The notes under the pieces: generated by a model
What the model was told of the DNA's origin: nothing
Databases searched by the model: none
Seen by the model: the letters and a program-made list of their open reading frames with translations, nothing else
DNA from: Paenibacillus glycinis
Lineage (GTDB): Bacteria; Bacillota; Bacilli; Paenibacillales; Paenibacillaceae
Direction of reading: 5' to 3'
NCBI RefSeq assembly: GCF_009909185.1
Contig: NZ_JAAAMV010000003.1
Coordinates: 310,001 to 374,000 of the forward strand
DNA length: 64,000 nucleotides
Position numbers and translations under genes: made by a program
In this document: piece after piece, positions 51,284 to 60,540 of the stretch
How the letters are laid out: the number at the start of each line of letters is the position of its first letter
Numbering within the stretch: position 1 is the stretch's first letter

Positions 51284-52399
51284 CTAACGCAGCAGCGCGT
51301 ATACGTCCGTATACTCGTAGCCGTGCGCCTCGGCCACGGCCCGGTACGTCACCCGTCCCGCGGCGACGTTGATGCCTTTGGCGATCGCCTTGTTGTCCAA
51401 GGCCGCTTGCGCGAAGCCCTTGTTCGCGATCTGCAGGCCGTACGGCGTCGTCGCGTTGGTCAGCGCGAGCGTGGACGTGCGGGCGACGGCGCCCGGCATG
51501 TTCGCCACGGCGTAATGAATGACGCCATGCTTCACGTACGTCGGTTCGTCATGGGTCGTGATGCGGTCGATCGTCTCGATGGAGCCGCCTTGATCGATCG
51601 CCACGTCGACGATGACGCTGCCCGGGGTCATCGCGCGGACCATCTCTTCCGTCACGAGCCGCGGCGCGCGCGCGCCGGGAATCAATACGGCGCCGATCAC
51701 CAGGTCCGCGCGGCGCACGACCTCGGCGATATTGTAAGGATTGGACATGATCGTCTTCACGCGGCCTTGGAACTGGTCGTCGAGCTGGCGCAGTCGATCC
51801 GGGTTCAAGTCGACGATGGTGACGTCGGCCCCGAGACCCACGGCCATCTTCGCCGCGTTGGCGCCGACGATGCCGCCGCCGATGACCGCGACCCTGCCGG
51901 GCTCCACGCCGGGCACGCCGCCGAGCAGGACGCCTTTGCCGCCATGCGATTTCTCCAAGAACCGGGCACCGATCTGCACGGACATCCGCCCGGCCACCTC
52001 GCTCATCGGCGTCAGCAGCGGCAGGCTGCCGTTATCCAGCTGAATGGTCTCGTACGCGATCGCGGTCACGCGCTTATCCGCCAGCGCCCGCGTCAATTCC
52101 GCTTCGGGAGCGAGATGCAGGTACGTATACAGGATCAAGCCTTCGCGGAAGTACTCATACTCCGGCGGCAGCGGTTCTTTCACCTTGACGACCATGTCGG
52201 CCGCCCATGCTTCCCCGGCCGTCGCCACGATCGTCGCGCCGGCGGCTGCGTAATCCTCGTCCTCGAATCCGATGCCGCGGCCGGCCAGGGTCTCGACCAG
52301 CACCTCGTGGCCGGTTTTAATGTAGGACAACACGGATCCCGGCGTCATGCCGACGCGAAACTCGTTGTTTTTGATTTCCTTCGGTACTCCGATACGCAT
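51284..52399 (-). CDS. ald: Alanine dehydrogenase
   Basis: 371 residues, the usual length. [20 protein letters not shown] with the substrate arginine, the lysine in [13 protein letters not shown], the NAD-binding glycine motif [15 protein letters not shown] and the C-terminal [20 protein letters not shown] are all in place. It interconverts L-alanine and pyruvate with ammonia and NADH. It is transcribed toward the repeats, and an AdeR-like PucR protein is encoded directly upstream, the same pairing as in Bacillus subtilis. Confidence 0.97.
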   Translation of the reverse strand: MRIGVPKEIKNNEFRVGMTPGSVLSYIKTGHEVLVETLAGRGIGFEDEDYAAAGATIVATAGEAWAADMVVKVKEPLPPEYEYFREGLILYTYLHLAPEAELTRALADKRVTAIAYETIQLDNGSLPLLTPMSEVAGRMSVQIGARFLEKSHGGKGVLLGGVPGVEPGRVAVIGGGIVGANAAKMAVGLGADVTIVDLNPDRLRQLDDQFQGRVKTIMSNPYNIAEVVRRADLVIGAVLIPGARAPRLVTEEMVRAMTPGSVIVDVAIDQGGSIETIDRITTHDEPTYVKHGVIHYAVANMPGAVARTSTLALTNATTPYGLQIANKGFAQAALDNKAIAKGINVAAGRVTYRAVAEAHGYEYTDVYALLR

Positions 52400-52527
52400 G
52401 CTGCATCAGCCTCTCTCTTCTTCGACTCCTATCCGGGAATCGGTCTCGTCTCGTTGACTGATTCCACTATAAGGCGAATCCGAGGAGGTTCCATTAGACA
52501 AAATGTCATAAATCCGGCCAAACCTTT

Positions 52528-54186
52528 TCACACTTGGACGTCCGGCCGAAGCAGCTGATGCGCGCGGATGCCCACCTGCAGCGCCAGCCGTTTCTCCGGC
52601 TGCATGTAATCGGCGCCCAACAGCTCTTCGATTTTGTCCAGCCGGTAGTACAGCGACTGCCTGACGATGAACAGCCGCTCCGCCGCGAGCCGCTTCGATC
52701 CGTCGCAATCGAGATACACCTTCAGCGTGCGCAGCAGGTCGCTGCCCTTCGCTTCGTCATGATCGAGGATCGGCCCCAGATACGTCCGCACGAACGCCGA
52801 CAGCAGCTGCTTGTCCGCGATGTGGAACAGCAGATGGAACACGCCGATCTCGTCGAAGAACACTTGGTTCGCCCTCAGGATCGGCGCGAGCGAGATCGCC
52901 TGGAGCGCTTCCTGGTAGCTGACATGCGCCTGCATGAAGCCGCGGCCGCCCTGGCCGATCCCGATCGTCAGCTTGGCTTCCGCCTCCGCTATCGGGAGCT
53001 GCAGGGCTTCGAGCACCTGCCGCAGCCGCTCCTTGGCCGGCTTCTTCGACTTCGGCGCCTTGTCGAACGCGATCACGACGAGCCGGTTGTTCTTGAGCGT
53101 GATGAGCGGATGGAACGTCTGCTGTTCGAATACCGCGCGCACGGCGAGCGAGAGATGAATGCCTGCCGATTCCGCGCCGTCGCCCTCTTGTCCGGGCGCC
53201 GCGCCCTGCCCGTGGTCGAACGCCACGACGACCGCGTGGTACGGCAGCTCGTTCAACTGCTTGTATTCGCTGCCGATCAACAGCTTGACCTGCTCTTCGT
53301 CCCGGATCCGCAGATGCAGCAGATCGTCGACCCATAACGTCTGCGAGTACAGCTTGCGTTCTTCCACGTAGCGTTTGCGAAGCAGATCCTGCGCGATGGA
53401 CAGCGAGGCCGAATCCAGGATCAAGAACTCGTATTCCTGCGGCTTCCGGTCGGACGCGAGCACGAGATGCGCCCACGTCTTGCCCATGGCGCCGACGGGC
53501 TGGATGACGACGGACTGCCCGCCGCGCTCCGCTACCGCGGGCGATCCCGCAGGTCCGTCATCGGGCTTCCCTTCCAGCTGCCCCGCCAGAAAGTCCATCC
53601 ACCGCTCGGCCTCCTGCGCGGAGACGGGCGGCACGAACTTCGGCTGCCCGTCCTGCGGCACGTAGATCACGGTCGCCTTCGTGCTGCCGTGGAGCAGGTC
53701 CAGGACCTGGCCCACCCCCTGCGAGGTCAGCGTCATCCGATGGAACGCGCGGGACGTCTTCTCCAGTTCCCGCAGCGCCAGATGATGCTGATTGATCCTA
53801 TGCGCATGGATATCCTGCGTAATATCGATGAACCGCACGCTCCGCGGGAATATGATGACCGGCAGCCGGACGGTCTCCGCCGCCTCCAGCCAGGCGTCCG
53901 GAATCGCGCTCAGATGATGGCCGAGCTCGATGCAGAGACATGCCGCATCGCTCTGGACGAGCTGGTCCAGGTACGCCATGAACGCCGCGTCGTCGTTCTT
54001 GAACGCCGCGCCCGTCGTCAGGATCATCTCCCCGCCCTGCAGCAATTGATCGAAACGGATGACCTCGATGATATGGACCCAGCGGACTAGCCGCCCGAGG
54101 CCCGCTTCCCCCGCCGCCAGATAAGCCCCTTGGAAGGCCGGCCGTTCCAGCGCTTCCTTTACCGATAATTGATAGTCTTGATTCAA
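52528..54186 (-). CDS. PucR-type activator of alanine dehydrogenase, AdeR-like
   Basis: 552 residues. N-terminal PucR domain (about 5-125, with RWVHIIEVIRFDQLLQGGEMILTTG), a central region, and the C-terminal helix-turn-helix in SKRLAAERLFIVRQSLYYRLDKIEELLG. Known family members in bacilli include AdeR, the activator of ald, and the gene is immediately upstream of ald here, so the same role is likely. The start TTG 54186 has GCGGAG 8 nt upstream; a GTG at 54195 overlaps that site. An Ala/Gly-rich insertion (DHGQGAAPGQEGDG) lies in the middle. Confidence 0.9.
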   Translation of the reverse strand: MNQDYQLSVKEALERPAFQGAYLAAGEAGLGRLVRWVHIIEVIRFDQLLQGGEMILTTGAAFKNDDAAFMAYLDQLVQSDAACLCIELGHHLSAIPDAWLEAAETVRLPVIIFPRSVRFIDITQDIHAHRINQHHLALRELEKTSRAFHRMTLTSQGVGQVLDLLHGSTKATVIYVPQDGQPKFVPPVSAQEAERWMDFLAGQLEGKPDDGPAGSPAVAERGGQSVVIQPVGAMGKTWAHLVLASDRKPQEYEFLILDSASLSIAQDLLRKRYVEERKLYSQTLWVDDLLHLRIRDEEQVKLLIGSEYKQLNELPYHAVVVAFDHGQGAAPGQEGDGAESAGIHLSLAVRAVFEQQTFHPLITLKNNRLVVIAFDKAPKSKKPAKERLRQVLEALQLPIAEAEAKLTIGIGQGGRGFMQAHVSYQEALQAISLAPILRANQVFFDEIGVFHLLFHIADKQLLSAFVRTYLGPILDHDEAKGSDLLRTLKVYLDCDGSKRLAAERLFIVRQSLYYRLDKIEELLGADYMQPEKRLALQVGIRAHQLLRPDVQV

Positions 54187-54376
54187 GCGCGTCACTCCGC
54201 TTTCTGCCCATTCATGGATACCCGCGTCCCGCCCGAGGCGGAACGGCACGTTAGTATTCTACCATTCGCCGCAGGCTTCGGACATCCGTTTCTCCGTCCG
54301 CCCTGCAAGCGCGGCTGGGATAGAATCCGCGGGAATGGTCATCATAAGGTAAATAAAACCATGGAAGGGGAACCCT

Positions 54377-54910
54377 ATGTCTCTATTCCCCGGAAAACGC
54401 AATCGTCAGCCGTACGTCGAGGACATCCCGATGCCCCCGTTCTCCGCGCGCGCGGCGGACAACGTCGAGGCGATCGACCGGCTGCTCGGTTCCCCGTCGG
54501 ACTTGTCGATCCGGTCCTTCGCGATCGAAGCCGCCAAGCATCCGTATATCCTGATCTGCATCTACAACCTGGTCGACAAGCAATTGAATCAACGATCAAG
54601 TGCTGAAGCCGCTGATGCGGCGCTTCGAGGACGCGGAGACGCCCGAAGCGGAGCGGCTGACGACGATGATCGAGCAAGAGGTCCTATCCGTGACCGAGGT
54701 GCAGTTCGAAAGCGCCTTGAACGAAGTCGTGATCGCGATCTTGTCCGGCGATACCGCCCTGTTCATCGACGGCGGCAGCCGGGCCATCGTCCTCGACAGC
54801 CGGGGCTGGAAGAGCCGGGCCGTCGAGGAGCCGCAGACCGAATCCATCATCCGCGGGTCGCGGGAGGGCTTCAACGAAGATTTATGCACCAATAGCCAAG
54901 CGCGGCCGAG
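54377..54910 (+). pseudogene. Frameshifted, truncated GerA-type spore germination gene
   Basis: Starts well: AAGGGG and ATG 54377, MSLFPGKRNR, then VEAIDRLLGSPSDLSIRSF. In frame it reaches NLVDKQLN and then goes wrong. An extra A near 54587 is the likely cause: removing it restores KQLINDQVLKPLMRRF, the family sequence, and the second frame continues through ESALNEVVIAILSGDTALF to EPQTESIIRGSREGFNEDLCTN. That is the end of the GerA N-terminal domain. The membrane domain (some 300 residues) is absent; the sequence runs into GC-rich repeats. No gerB or gerC is nearby. The frameshift could be a sequencing error, but the missing second half cannot. Confidence 0.85.
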
Positions 54911-54921
54911 TCGGGGTCAGG

Positions 54922-54993
54922 CGCGTCTCCCTCGGGAACGCCTGAAGCCGCCACGCCAGGCGCGTCCGCCTCAAATTCGGACGCGTCTCCCTC
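54922..54993. repeat. CGCGTCTCCCTC repeats
   Basis: CGCGTCTCCCTC at 54922-54933 and 54982-54993, exactly 60 nt apart, with a related CGCGTCCGCCTC at 54961-54972. They lie directly after the broken gerA fragment. Confidence 0.7.
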
Positions 54994-55025
54994 AGACACG
55001 CCTCCCGGCTCCGGCGCGGCGCGGC

Positions 55026-55064
55026 AAAAAAAGCCTTGACGACCGCATGTTCGGTCATCAAGGC
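55026..55064 (-). terminator. Terminator of the DUF4091 operon
   Basis: GCCTTGACGACCG / CGGTCATCAAGGC stem (one mismatch), 6-nt loop, seven T residues on the minus strand. Confidence 0.9.
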
Positions 55065-55084
55065 CCCCTGTCAAGATCGGCCGC

Positions 55085-56752
55085 TCACGGCCGCTCCTTC
55101 AGCTTCGCATTTACCCATTCACGCTTGGCGAGCAGCCAGGCCGCATCCCGCGGATACGCGCTGAACGTGATCGGCTCGGCCAAGCCTTCTTCCAAGCCGG
55201 CGAGCACGTATTCCCTGCCGTACCGTTCCTCCAGCAGCCGAAGCGCCCGCAAATCCTGCAGCGCCTCGCGCACGACTTCCAGCCGGATCGATTCGACCGG
55301 CCGGCCGTCCTCGCCCGGGTAGACGAGGAAGGCGTCGCCCGATGGAAAAGCGTGACTCGCGTCCGTGACCCGGTACGGATCGATCGGCCCGAGCGAGTAT
55401 TGCGAATACCAGAAATTATAGCCCCAGTGCAGGAAGCCGGCGATCTCGAATTTGTACAGCTGGATGCCCAGAATCCGGCTGCGCGCCGAAGGCATGCTGA
55501 AGAAGCGGTTGGCCACTTCCTTGTATTGGACGCAGCAATAATACGTCCACAGCCGCTCGACCCCGTTCGCGAGGAACGGCTCGATGTGGTTGTTGGCCGG
55601 AATCGGGTTCTTGACCAGGCCTTTCTCGTAGAACGCGTAATCCGACAGCGCGTCGATGACCGGATAGTCCCCGACCAGCTCGCCGACCAGCCGGCTCGCG
55701 CTCGCATAAGCGTCGATGTGCTGCAGCGACGGCTCGTCGGAGACATGGAAGAAGCAGCGCCCCTCCAGCCCGTTGTCCTTCACCCAGCCCAGCAGCGCGG
55801 GCAGGAACTGCCGGAGGAACGCGCCGTAGGCTTCGCCGCCCGCATCGGTGTCCCAACCGAATATGCGCTTGTCGCCCCCGTCCACGGAAGCGATGATCTT
55901 GGGCGCATGCTGCGCGCCCCATTGCGTGAACAGATGCGAGAATTCGAACTGCTCGATGCCCTGCCGCCTGCACAGCGCCACCCATCTGCCCAGCTTGCCG
56001 AATCCGAATCCGTAGCTGCCGTCCGCCTCGAGCCGCACGTCGACGAGCTGAACGGTCGGGCGCTCCCCGCCGATCTTCGTATCGAGCGGCGGCGTGAATA
56101 ACGGCGTCAGCAGCAGATTGACGCCGTGCCGCGCGGCCGTGCGCACGTAATGCTCGATGATCTCCCAATGGCGCTCGCCGAAGACCTCGACGCCGTAATG
56201 GGTCGCCAAGCAATCGGCGTGAAACCATTCCGTGTGCAGCAGCTCCTGCTTCGGCAGCGACAGCGGGACGACCTCCAGCTCGAAGACCGCTTCGCCGAGC
56301 TTCTCGCCGCCGTCCGTCTCGAAGACGACCGCGATCGGGAATATCCCGGGCTCGGCGTCAAGGCGCGGCTCCGCCGTCACCCAGACGGAGCGCCACTGGC
56401 CGGGAATCGCCGTCAAGCCCGTCCCGCCATCGGACGACAGCTCGAACAACGGATCGGGGTAGAGCCCCGGCGTCGTGCGCAGCAGGTCTTCGTCGTGATC
56501 GGCATACACGGGCATCTCGGACGGGGCAAGGCCGACCGCCCGCAATGTAATGTCGGCGTCGATCTCCGATCGGACGGACGCCCGCATCCCCTTAATCAAG
56601 CTGTCCGGCCGGTACGCGACCTGGAAGGACGCCGCCTCGCCCAGCAGCGCGCTCGCCCGCGAATGGGGCGCATCCCGCAATTCTTCGTCGGCGAACACTT
56701 TGGCGAGCGAGCTCACGCATCGCAGCTCGAGCTTCGTTCCGTCTTGACTCAT
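55085..56752 (-). CDS. DUF4091 domain protein, putative glycan-active enzyme
   Basis: 555 residues without a signal peptide. N-terminal half is a beta-sandwich-like region; the middle is a TIM-barrel-like domain with HTEWFHADCLATHYG, HGVNLLLTPLFTPPLDT and HVSDEPSLQH, and the C-terminal DUF4091 is recognised by HAFPSGDAFLVYPGEDGRP and SIRLEVVREALQDLRALRLLEE. Glycoside-hydrolase-like proteins of this type are poorly characterised. The start overlaps the CBM9-like gene by 4 bp (ATGA), so translation is coupled. It closes a four-gene unit with Gfo/Idh and epimerase genes, which suggests release and processing of an unusual sugar. Confidence 0.85.
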   Translation of the reverse strand: MSQDGTKLELRCVSSLAKVFADEELRDAPHSRASALLGEAASFQVAYRPDSLIKGMRASVRSEIDADITLRAVGLAPSEMPVYADHDEDLLRTTPGLYPDPLFELSSDGGTGLTAIPGQWRSVWVTAEPRLDAEPGIFPIAVVFETDGGEKLGEAVFELEVVPLSLPKQELLHTEWFHADCLATHYGVEVFGERHWEIIEHYVRTAARHGVNLLLTPLFTPPLDTKIGGERPTVQLVDVRLEADGSYGFGFGKLGRWVALCRRQGIEQFEFSHLFTQWGAQHAPKIIASVDGGDKRIFGWDTDAGGEAYGAFLRQFLPALLGWVKDNGLEGRCFFHVSDEPSLQHIDAYASASRLVGELVGDYPVIDALSDYAFYEKGLVKNPIPANNHIEPFLANGVERLWTYYCCVQYKEVANRFFSMPSARSRILGIQLYKFEIAGFLHWGYNFWYSQYSLGPIDPYRVTDASHAFPSGDAFLVYPGEDGRPVESIRLEVVREALQDLRALRLLEERYGREYVLAGLEEGLAEPITFSAYPRDAAWLLAKREWVNAKLKERP

Positions 56753-57411
56753 CGGTTGCCTGCCTCCTCGTTCCCGTCTTGCTCCGCTTCGAACAGCAGC
56801 GTTCCGAAGCAGCGCGGGATATGATAATCGACGGCGCCCGTCGGACGCCAAGCCCAATAATGGCGAACGCCCGTCCGGTCCTCGTCGATCCGGTACGCAT
56901 TCCAGCGCCATGCCGTGCCGGCGGCGGGCACCCGCGCGAAGTTCGCGAACGGAATCGCGATCTCGTAGATCCGGGTCGCGCCCTCCTCGCGGACGGCGGT
57001 CTCCATGCCGGCGGCATGCCAATCCAGCTCGATCGTCTTCGCGCCATGCGCATCGTTGCGGATCCGCGCGTCGAAGACGACGTTGCGCGGACTGACTTCG
57101 ATCTCGAAGTATTCCATGCCCGTTCCGAGCTCGTCCAGGAAGAGCTCCACCACGTCCTCCTCGTACAGCGGGTCGTCGTGCCCGGTCATGTTCGCCACCA
57201 CGTGGTCATCCTCGCACGCGAAGCGAAACCGCAGCTCGGCGCCGGTCCAGCACGCCTGCACGGCCGTCCTCAGCGCCGGCGCCTCTCCCGTGACGACGTC
57301 CGACAACTCGACGGTCGCGATGTCGTCCCAAGGGATGCCGCCGCCGGCCGCCGGCTCGACGAATCGGCAGCGGTAGATGCCGTCGCCCGCGCGAACGCCG
57401 CGGTTCGTCAT
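56749..57411 (-). CDS. CBM9-like (DOMON-fold) carbohydrate-binding protein
   Basis: 220 residues. WTGAELRFRFACEDDHVVANM, YEEDVVELFLDELGTGMEYFEIEVSPRNVVFDARI and WRWNAYRIDED are the pattern of family 9-like carbohydrate-binding modules. It has no signal peptide and no attached enzyme, so it stands as a separate protein. It overlaps the flanking genes by 4 bp on each side, so it is part of one translated block. It may bind a sugar for the DUF4091 enzyme. Confidence 0.87.
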   Translation of the reverse strand: MTNRGVRAGDGIYRCRFVEPAAGGGIPWDDIATVELSDVVTGEAPALRTAVQACWTGAELRFRFACEDDHVVANMTGHDDPLYEEDVVELFLDELGTGMEYFEIEVSPRNVVFDARIRNDAHGAKTIELDWHAAGMETAVREEGATRIYEIAIPFANFARVPAAGTAWRWNAYRIDEDRTGVRHYWAWRPTGAVDYHIPRCFGTLLFEAEQDGNEEAGNR

Positions 57412-58433
57412 CGCTTGACGGCGACCCAGTCGCCCGCGCTGTCGGCGGACGCGATCTCGGCGTCGACGATGCGGATCGTCTCCTGCGTGCTTCGCGGCGT
57501 CGCGGCCGTCAACGCTTCTCCGGCAATCAGCGTTTCCACGAAATACTTAAGCTCGAAGTAATAGCCTTGGTCCGCGGAAAGCTCCGGCGAGAAGCCTGCT
57601 TCGCCGCTCGGATTGACCTGCACCCCGTCGCCGCGGAAATGCACGTTTCCGTTCTCGAAGTTGACCCGATAGTTCATCTCGAAGCCGAAATCGCCCTGCA
57701 GCGTCCAATCCACCTGCGCATTGACCACTTTGCCGTCGGGATAGCGGTAATTCGTCGAGACGATGTCGTAGCCGGAGCCCGGAATCACGTTGCGCGCCTG
57801 ACACGATACCGCGTCCGGCATGCCGAACAGCCAGTTCACGACGTCGGTGTCGTGCACGTGCATGTCGAGCAGGGCGCCGCCGCTCTTCTCGCGCTCCATC
57901 AGCCAAGGTCCCCAGGTCGGCGTCGCGCTGCCACGGAAGAACGAGGCGCTCGTCACCGCGCCGTAGGCTTGCTTCTCCACGAGTTCCTTCAGGTAGACGT
58001 ACGCCGGCCAGAAACGAAGGCATTGGCCGATCATCAGCTGTTTGCCGCTCGCCTCGGCGGCCGCGATCATCGCCTCGCATTCCGCTTCGTTCAGCCCCAT
58101 CGGCTTCTCGCACAAGACATGCAGCCCCGCCTGCAGGCATTGAATCGTGATTTCCTTATGCAGGTACGTCGGCAGCGCGATGTCGACCGCATCCAGTTCT
58201 TCTTCCCGCAGCAGCTCTTCGACGGACGCATACTTCGCGAACCTGCCGAAGTCGACCGCTTCCCCGGAGGCCGTCTCGATATTCCCGCCCGTCGAACGTC
58301 CTTCGAGCTTCGCCGGGTCGATGTCGCAGACCGCCGCCAAGCGGATCGGCAGTCCCTCCTTCTCCAGCCGAAGATAATTGTCCAAATGCGTCCTGCCCAT
58401 GAATCCCAGTCCGATCAAGCCGATTCTCAGCAT
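57408..58433 (-). CDS. Gfo/Idh/MocA family oxidoreductase
   Basis: 341 residues. RIGLIGLGFMGRTHLDNYL is the NAD(P)-binding motif, HVLCEKPMGLNE the EKP block near residue 118, and LLDMHVHDTDVVNWLFG the C-terminal active-site region. It resembles the enzyme at 48704-49897 in layout but is shorter. It overlaps the CBM9-like gene by 4 bp and follows the epimerase gene by 5 bp. Confidence 0.92.
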   Translation of the reverse strand: MLRIGLIGLGFMGRTHLDNYLRLEKEGLPIRLAAVCDIDPAKLEGRSTGGNIETASGEAVDFGRFAKYASVEELLREEELDAVDIALPTYLHKEITIQCLQAGLHVLCEKPMGLNEAECEAMIAAAEASGKQLMIGQCLRFWPAYVYLKELVEKQAYGAVTSASFFRGSATPTWGPWLMEREKSGGALLDMHVHDTDVVNWLFGMPDAVSCQARNVIPGSGYDIVSTNYRYPDGKVVNAQVDWTLQGDFGFEMNYRVNFENGNVHFRGDGVQVNPSGEAGFSPELSADQGYYFELKYFVETLIAGEALTAATPRSTQETIRIVDAEIASADSAGDWVAVKR

Positions 58434-58438
58434 GCGTG

Positions 58439-59281
58439 CTAGCTCCTTCCCAATATCGCGCTCATCGAAGCGGATGTGTTATAGATGATTTGTTTGCCGT
58501 GGTGCTTGTACGAAGGAATCATTTCCCCGATCACGAAATCGTCGTAGCCGATCTCTTCGAGCGCCTTGACGACCTCCGGATAATTCACGTCGCCGGCCAG
58601 CAGATCGACGAAGCCGGACAAGCCCCCGCTCTCGCGGCGGTAATCCTTGAAGTGGACCTTCTTGATCCGTTTGTTCAGAATCCGGATCCAATGCTCCGGA
58701 TAGCCCGCATAGACGACGTTGCCGACATCGAAATACGCGCCGACGTAGTTCGAGCCTGCCGCGTCGATGAACTGCCTCAGCTCGAGCGGGGACAGCAGGA
58801 ATTTATTCCAAACGTTCTCGATGCCGATCGACACGCCCGCCGACTTCGCCGGAACCGCCAGCTTGGCAATCGCTTCCAAAGCAAGGTCGTAGGCTTGGTC
58901 GTAAGGGACGACCTCGCTGCCCGGGATAAAGTCGACGCCCACCGCGCCGGGAATGACGAGGATCGTGTCCACGCCGAGAATGGCCGCCGTTTCCAGCTGC
59001 TTCTTGACGATATCCTGCGCCTTCTCGCGCTTCGCCGGATCGGCGCTGGTCATCGAATAACTCCAATACAATCCGCTCGCCAGGCTCGTCAGCGCGATGC
59101 CGGCGTCCTCCGCGAGCTTGCGGATGTCCGCGATCTCCTGCTCGCCGCTCTCGAGGCTGAGCGGCCCGTTCTCGTTCAGGGACAGCTCGATGCCCTCGAA
59201 GCCCGCGTCCTTGGCGGTCGCGATGCAGTCCGCAATGCTCATATGGTCCGGAAACGACCAGACGTTGATTCCTTTTTTCAT
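58439..59281 (-). CDS. Sugar phosphate isomerase/epimerase (xylose-isomerase-like TIM barrel)
   Basis: 280 residues. MKKGINVWSFPDHMSIADCIA, GFEGIELSLNENGPL, TILVIPGAVG, SIGIENVWNKFLLSP (metal Glu), AYFDVGNVVYAGYPE and HFKDYRRES are the expected metal-site and barrel strands. First gene of a four-gene operon (epimerase, Gfo/Idh, CBM9-like, DUF4091), with TATAAT on the minus strand about 45 nt upstream. The divergent AraC gene is probably its activator. Confidence 0.92.
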   Translation of the reverse strand: MKKGINVWSFPDHMSIADCIATAKDAGFEGIELSLNENGPLSLESGEQEIADIRKLAEDAGIALTSLASGLYWSYSMTSADPAKREKAQDIVKKQLETAAILGVDTILVIPGAVGVDFIPGSEVVPYDQAYDLALEAIAKLAVPAKSAGVSIGIENVWNKFLLSPLELRQFIDAAGSNYVGAYFDVGNVVYAGYPEHWIRILNKRIKKVHFKDYRRESGGLSGFVDLLAGDVNYPEVVKALEEIGYDDFVIGEMIPSYKHHGKQIIYNTSASMSAILGRS

Positions 59282-59427
59282 GGCGTTCGCCCTCCTGTCA
59301 TGATTCCTGTCATGGTTCTATTATAGAAGCTGGGACGCGAAGTAGATTTAGCAATTCAGCCGGAGTTTTTGCACTGCGGCTGTGCTAAGATGAAGAGAAC
59401 GACACCTGCGGGCGGGAGGCAGCCGAC

Positions 59428-60336
59428 ATGGAATTCACGTCATTCGCGCTGAGCGAATCCATTACGATCGAGAAGCTTTATTCCTTTCATTATTTCGAAT
59501 ACGCCAAAGGCTTCGTGTTCGAGGGCGAAGAGCATCACTTCTGGGAATTTCTCTACGTGGACAAGGGGGAGGTCGAGGTGCGCGCGGACGATCGGACGAT
59601 TCTCCTGAAGACCGGGGACATGATCTTCCATCAACCCGGGGAGTTCCACACCGTGCAGGTCGCCCAGCACCACAAGCCTCCGAACCTGATCGTCATCTCG
59701 TTCGAATCCGCGTCGGCCGACATGGCCCGCTTCGCCGGGAAGGTGCTGGCGCCGGGACGACGGGAGCGCGAGCTGCTGGCGCTGATCCTCCAGGAGGGCT
59801 TCCGGACGTTCAACCCGCCGTTCGACGACCCGCTGCTTCACCGGCTATCGCCGCATCCCGACGCGCCGTATGCCGGGCAACAGCTGATCAAGTCCTATCT
59901 CGAAGCGCTCCTGATCCTGCTCGCGAGACAGGACGGGGCCGCGTGCGATAACGCGGCGGCCAAGCCGGCCTCGATCCGGAAGGACAACGCCGAGCTGCTG
60001 GTCGAAGAGCGCATCATCGCGTATATGCGCGAGCATCTCGCCGACAATCTGACGCTGGACCAGCTGTGCCGCGCGGTCCACCTCGGGAAGAGTCGGCTGA
60101 AGGAAATCTTTCAGGCCCGCGTCGGAACGGGGGCGATGGACTACTTCAAGCAGCTGAAGATCCAGGAGGCCAAATCGCTCATCCGCGAGAAGCAGTACAG
60201 CTTTACCGAGATCGCCGTCAAGCTGGGCTATGCCAGCATTCATTATTTCTCGCGCGATTTCAAGCGGGCGACCGGCATGTCCCCCTCGGAATACGCACGC
60301 ACCGTCAAAGCCCGCGCCGAGAACCGCGGCGGATAA
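59428..60336 (+). CDS. AraC family transcriptional regulator with N-terminal cupin
   Basis: 302 residues. Cupin domain (about 15-150) with HHFWEFLYVDKGEVEVR and GDMIFHQPGEFHTV; C-terminal tandem helix-turn-helix LTLDQLCRAVHLGKSRLKEIFQARVG and SFTEIAVKLGYASIHYFSRDFKRATGMSPSEYAR. A GGGAGG ribosome site precedes ATG 59428. It is divergent from the four-gene sugar operon and likely controls it. A bidirectional terminator follows at 60443-60481. Confidence 0.93.
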   Translation: MEFTSFALSESITIEKLYSFHYFEYAKGFVFEGEEHHFWEFLYVDKGEVEVRADDRTILLKTGDMIFHQPGEFHTVQVAQHHKPPNLIVISFESASADMARFAGKVLAPGRRERELLALILQEGFRTFNPPFDDPLLHRLSPHPDAPYAGQQLIKSYLEALLILLARQDGAACDNAAAKPASIRKDNAELLVEERIIAYMREHLADNLTLDQLCRAVHLGKSRLKEIFQARVGTGAMDYFKQLKIQEAKSLIREKQYSFTEIAVKLGYASIHYFSRDFKRATGMSPSEYARTVKARAENRGG

Positions 60337-60442
60337 CCGACGATGCCGCATGATAATTCAAGCCGAAGCCAAGCCGCCGTCGAAAGCGGGCAACTGCCGA
60401 AACGTCGGCGGCGGCTGTTTCCCGGCATCGAACCCTACGCGA

Positions 60443-60481
60443 AGAAAAGGCTGCCCGCTTCATTGGCGGACAGCCTTTTCT
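60443..60481. terminator. Bidirectional terminator
   Basis: AGAAAAGGCTGCCCGC / GCGGACAGCCTTTTCT stem (one mismatch) around a 7-nt loop, between convergent araC and GH88 genes. Confidence 0.9.
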
Positions 60482-60540
60482 CATGTATGCCATATCGCTA
60501 CGGCGGTTAGCCGCGTCAAGGCGAACGGCTCTCTTCCGCC

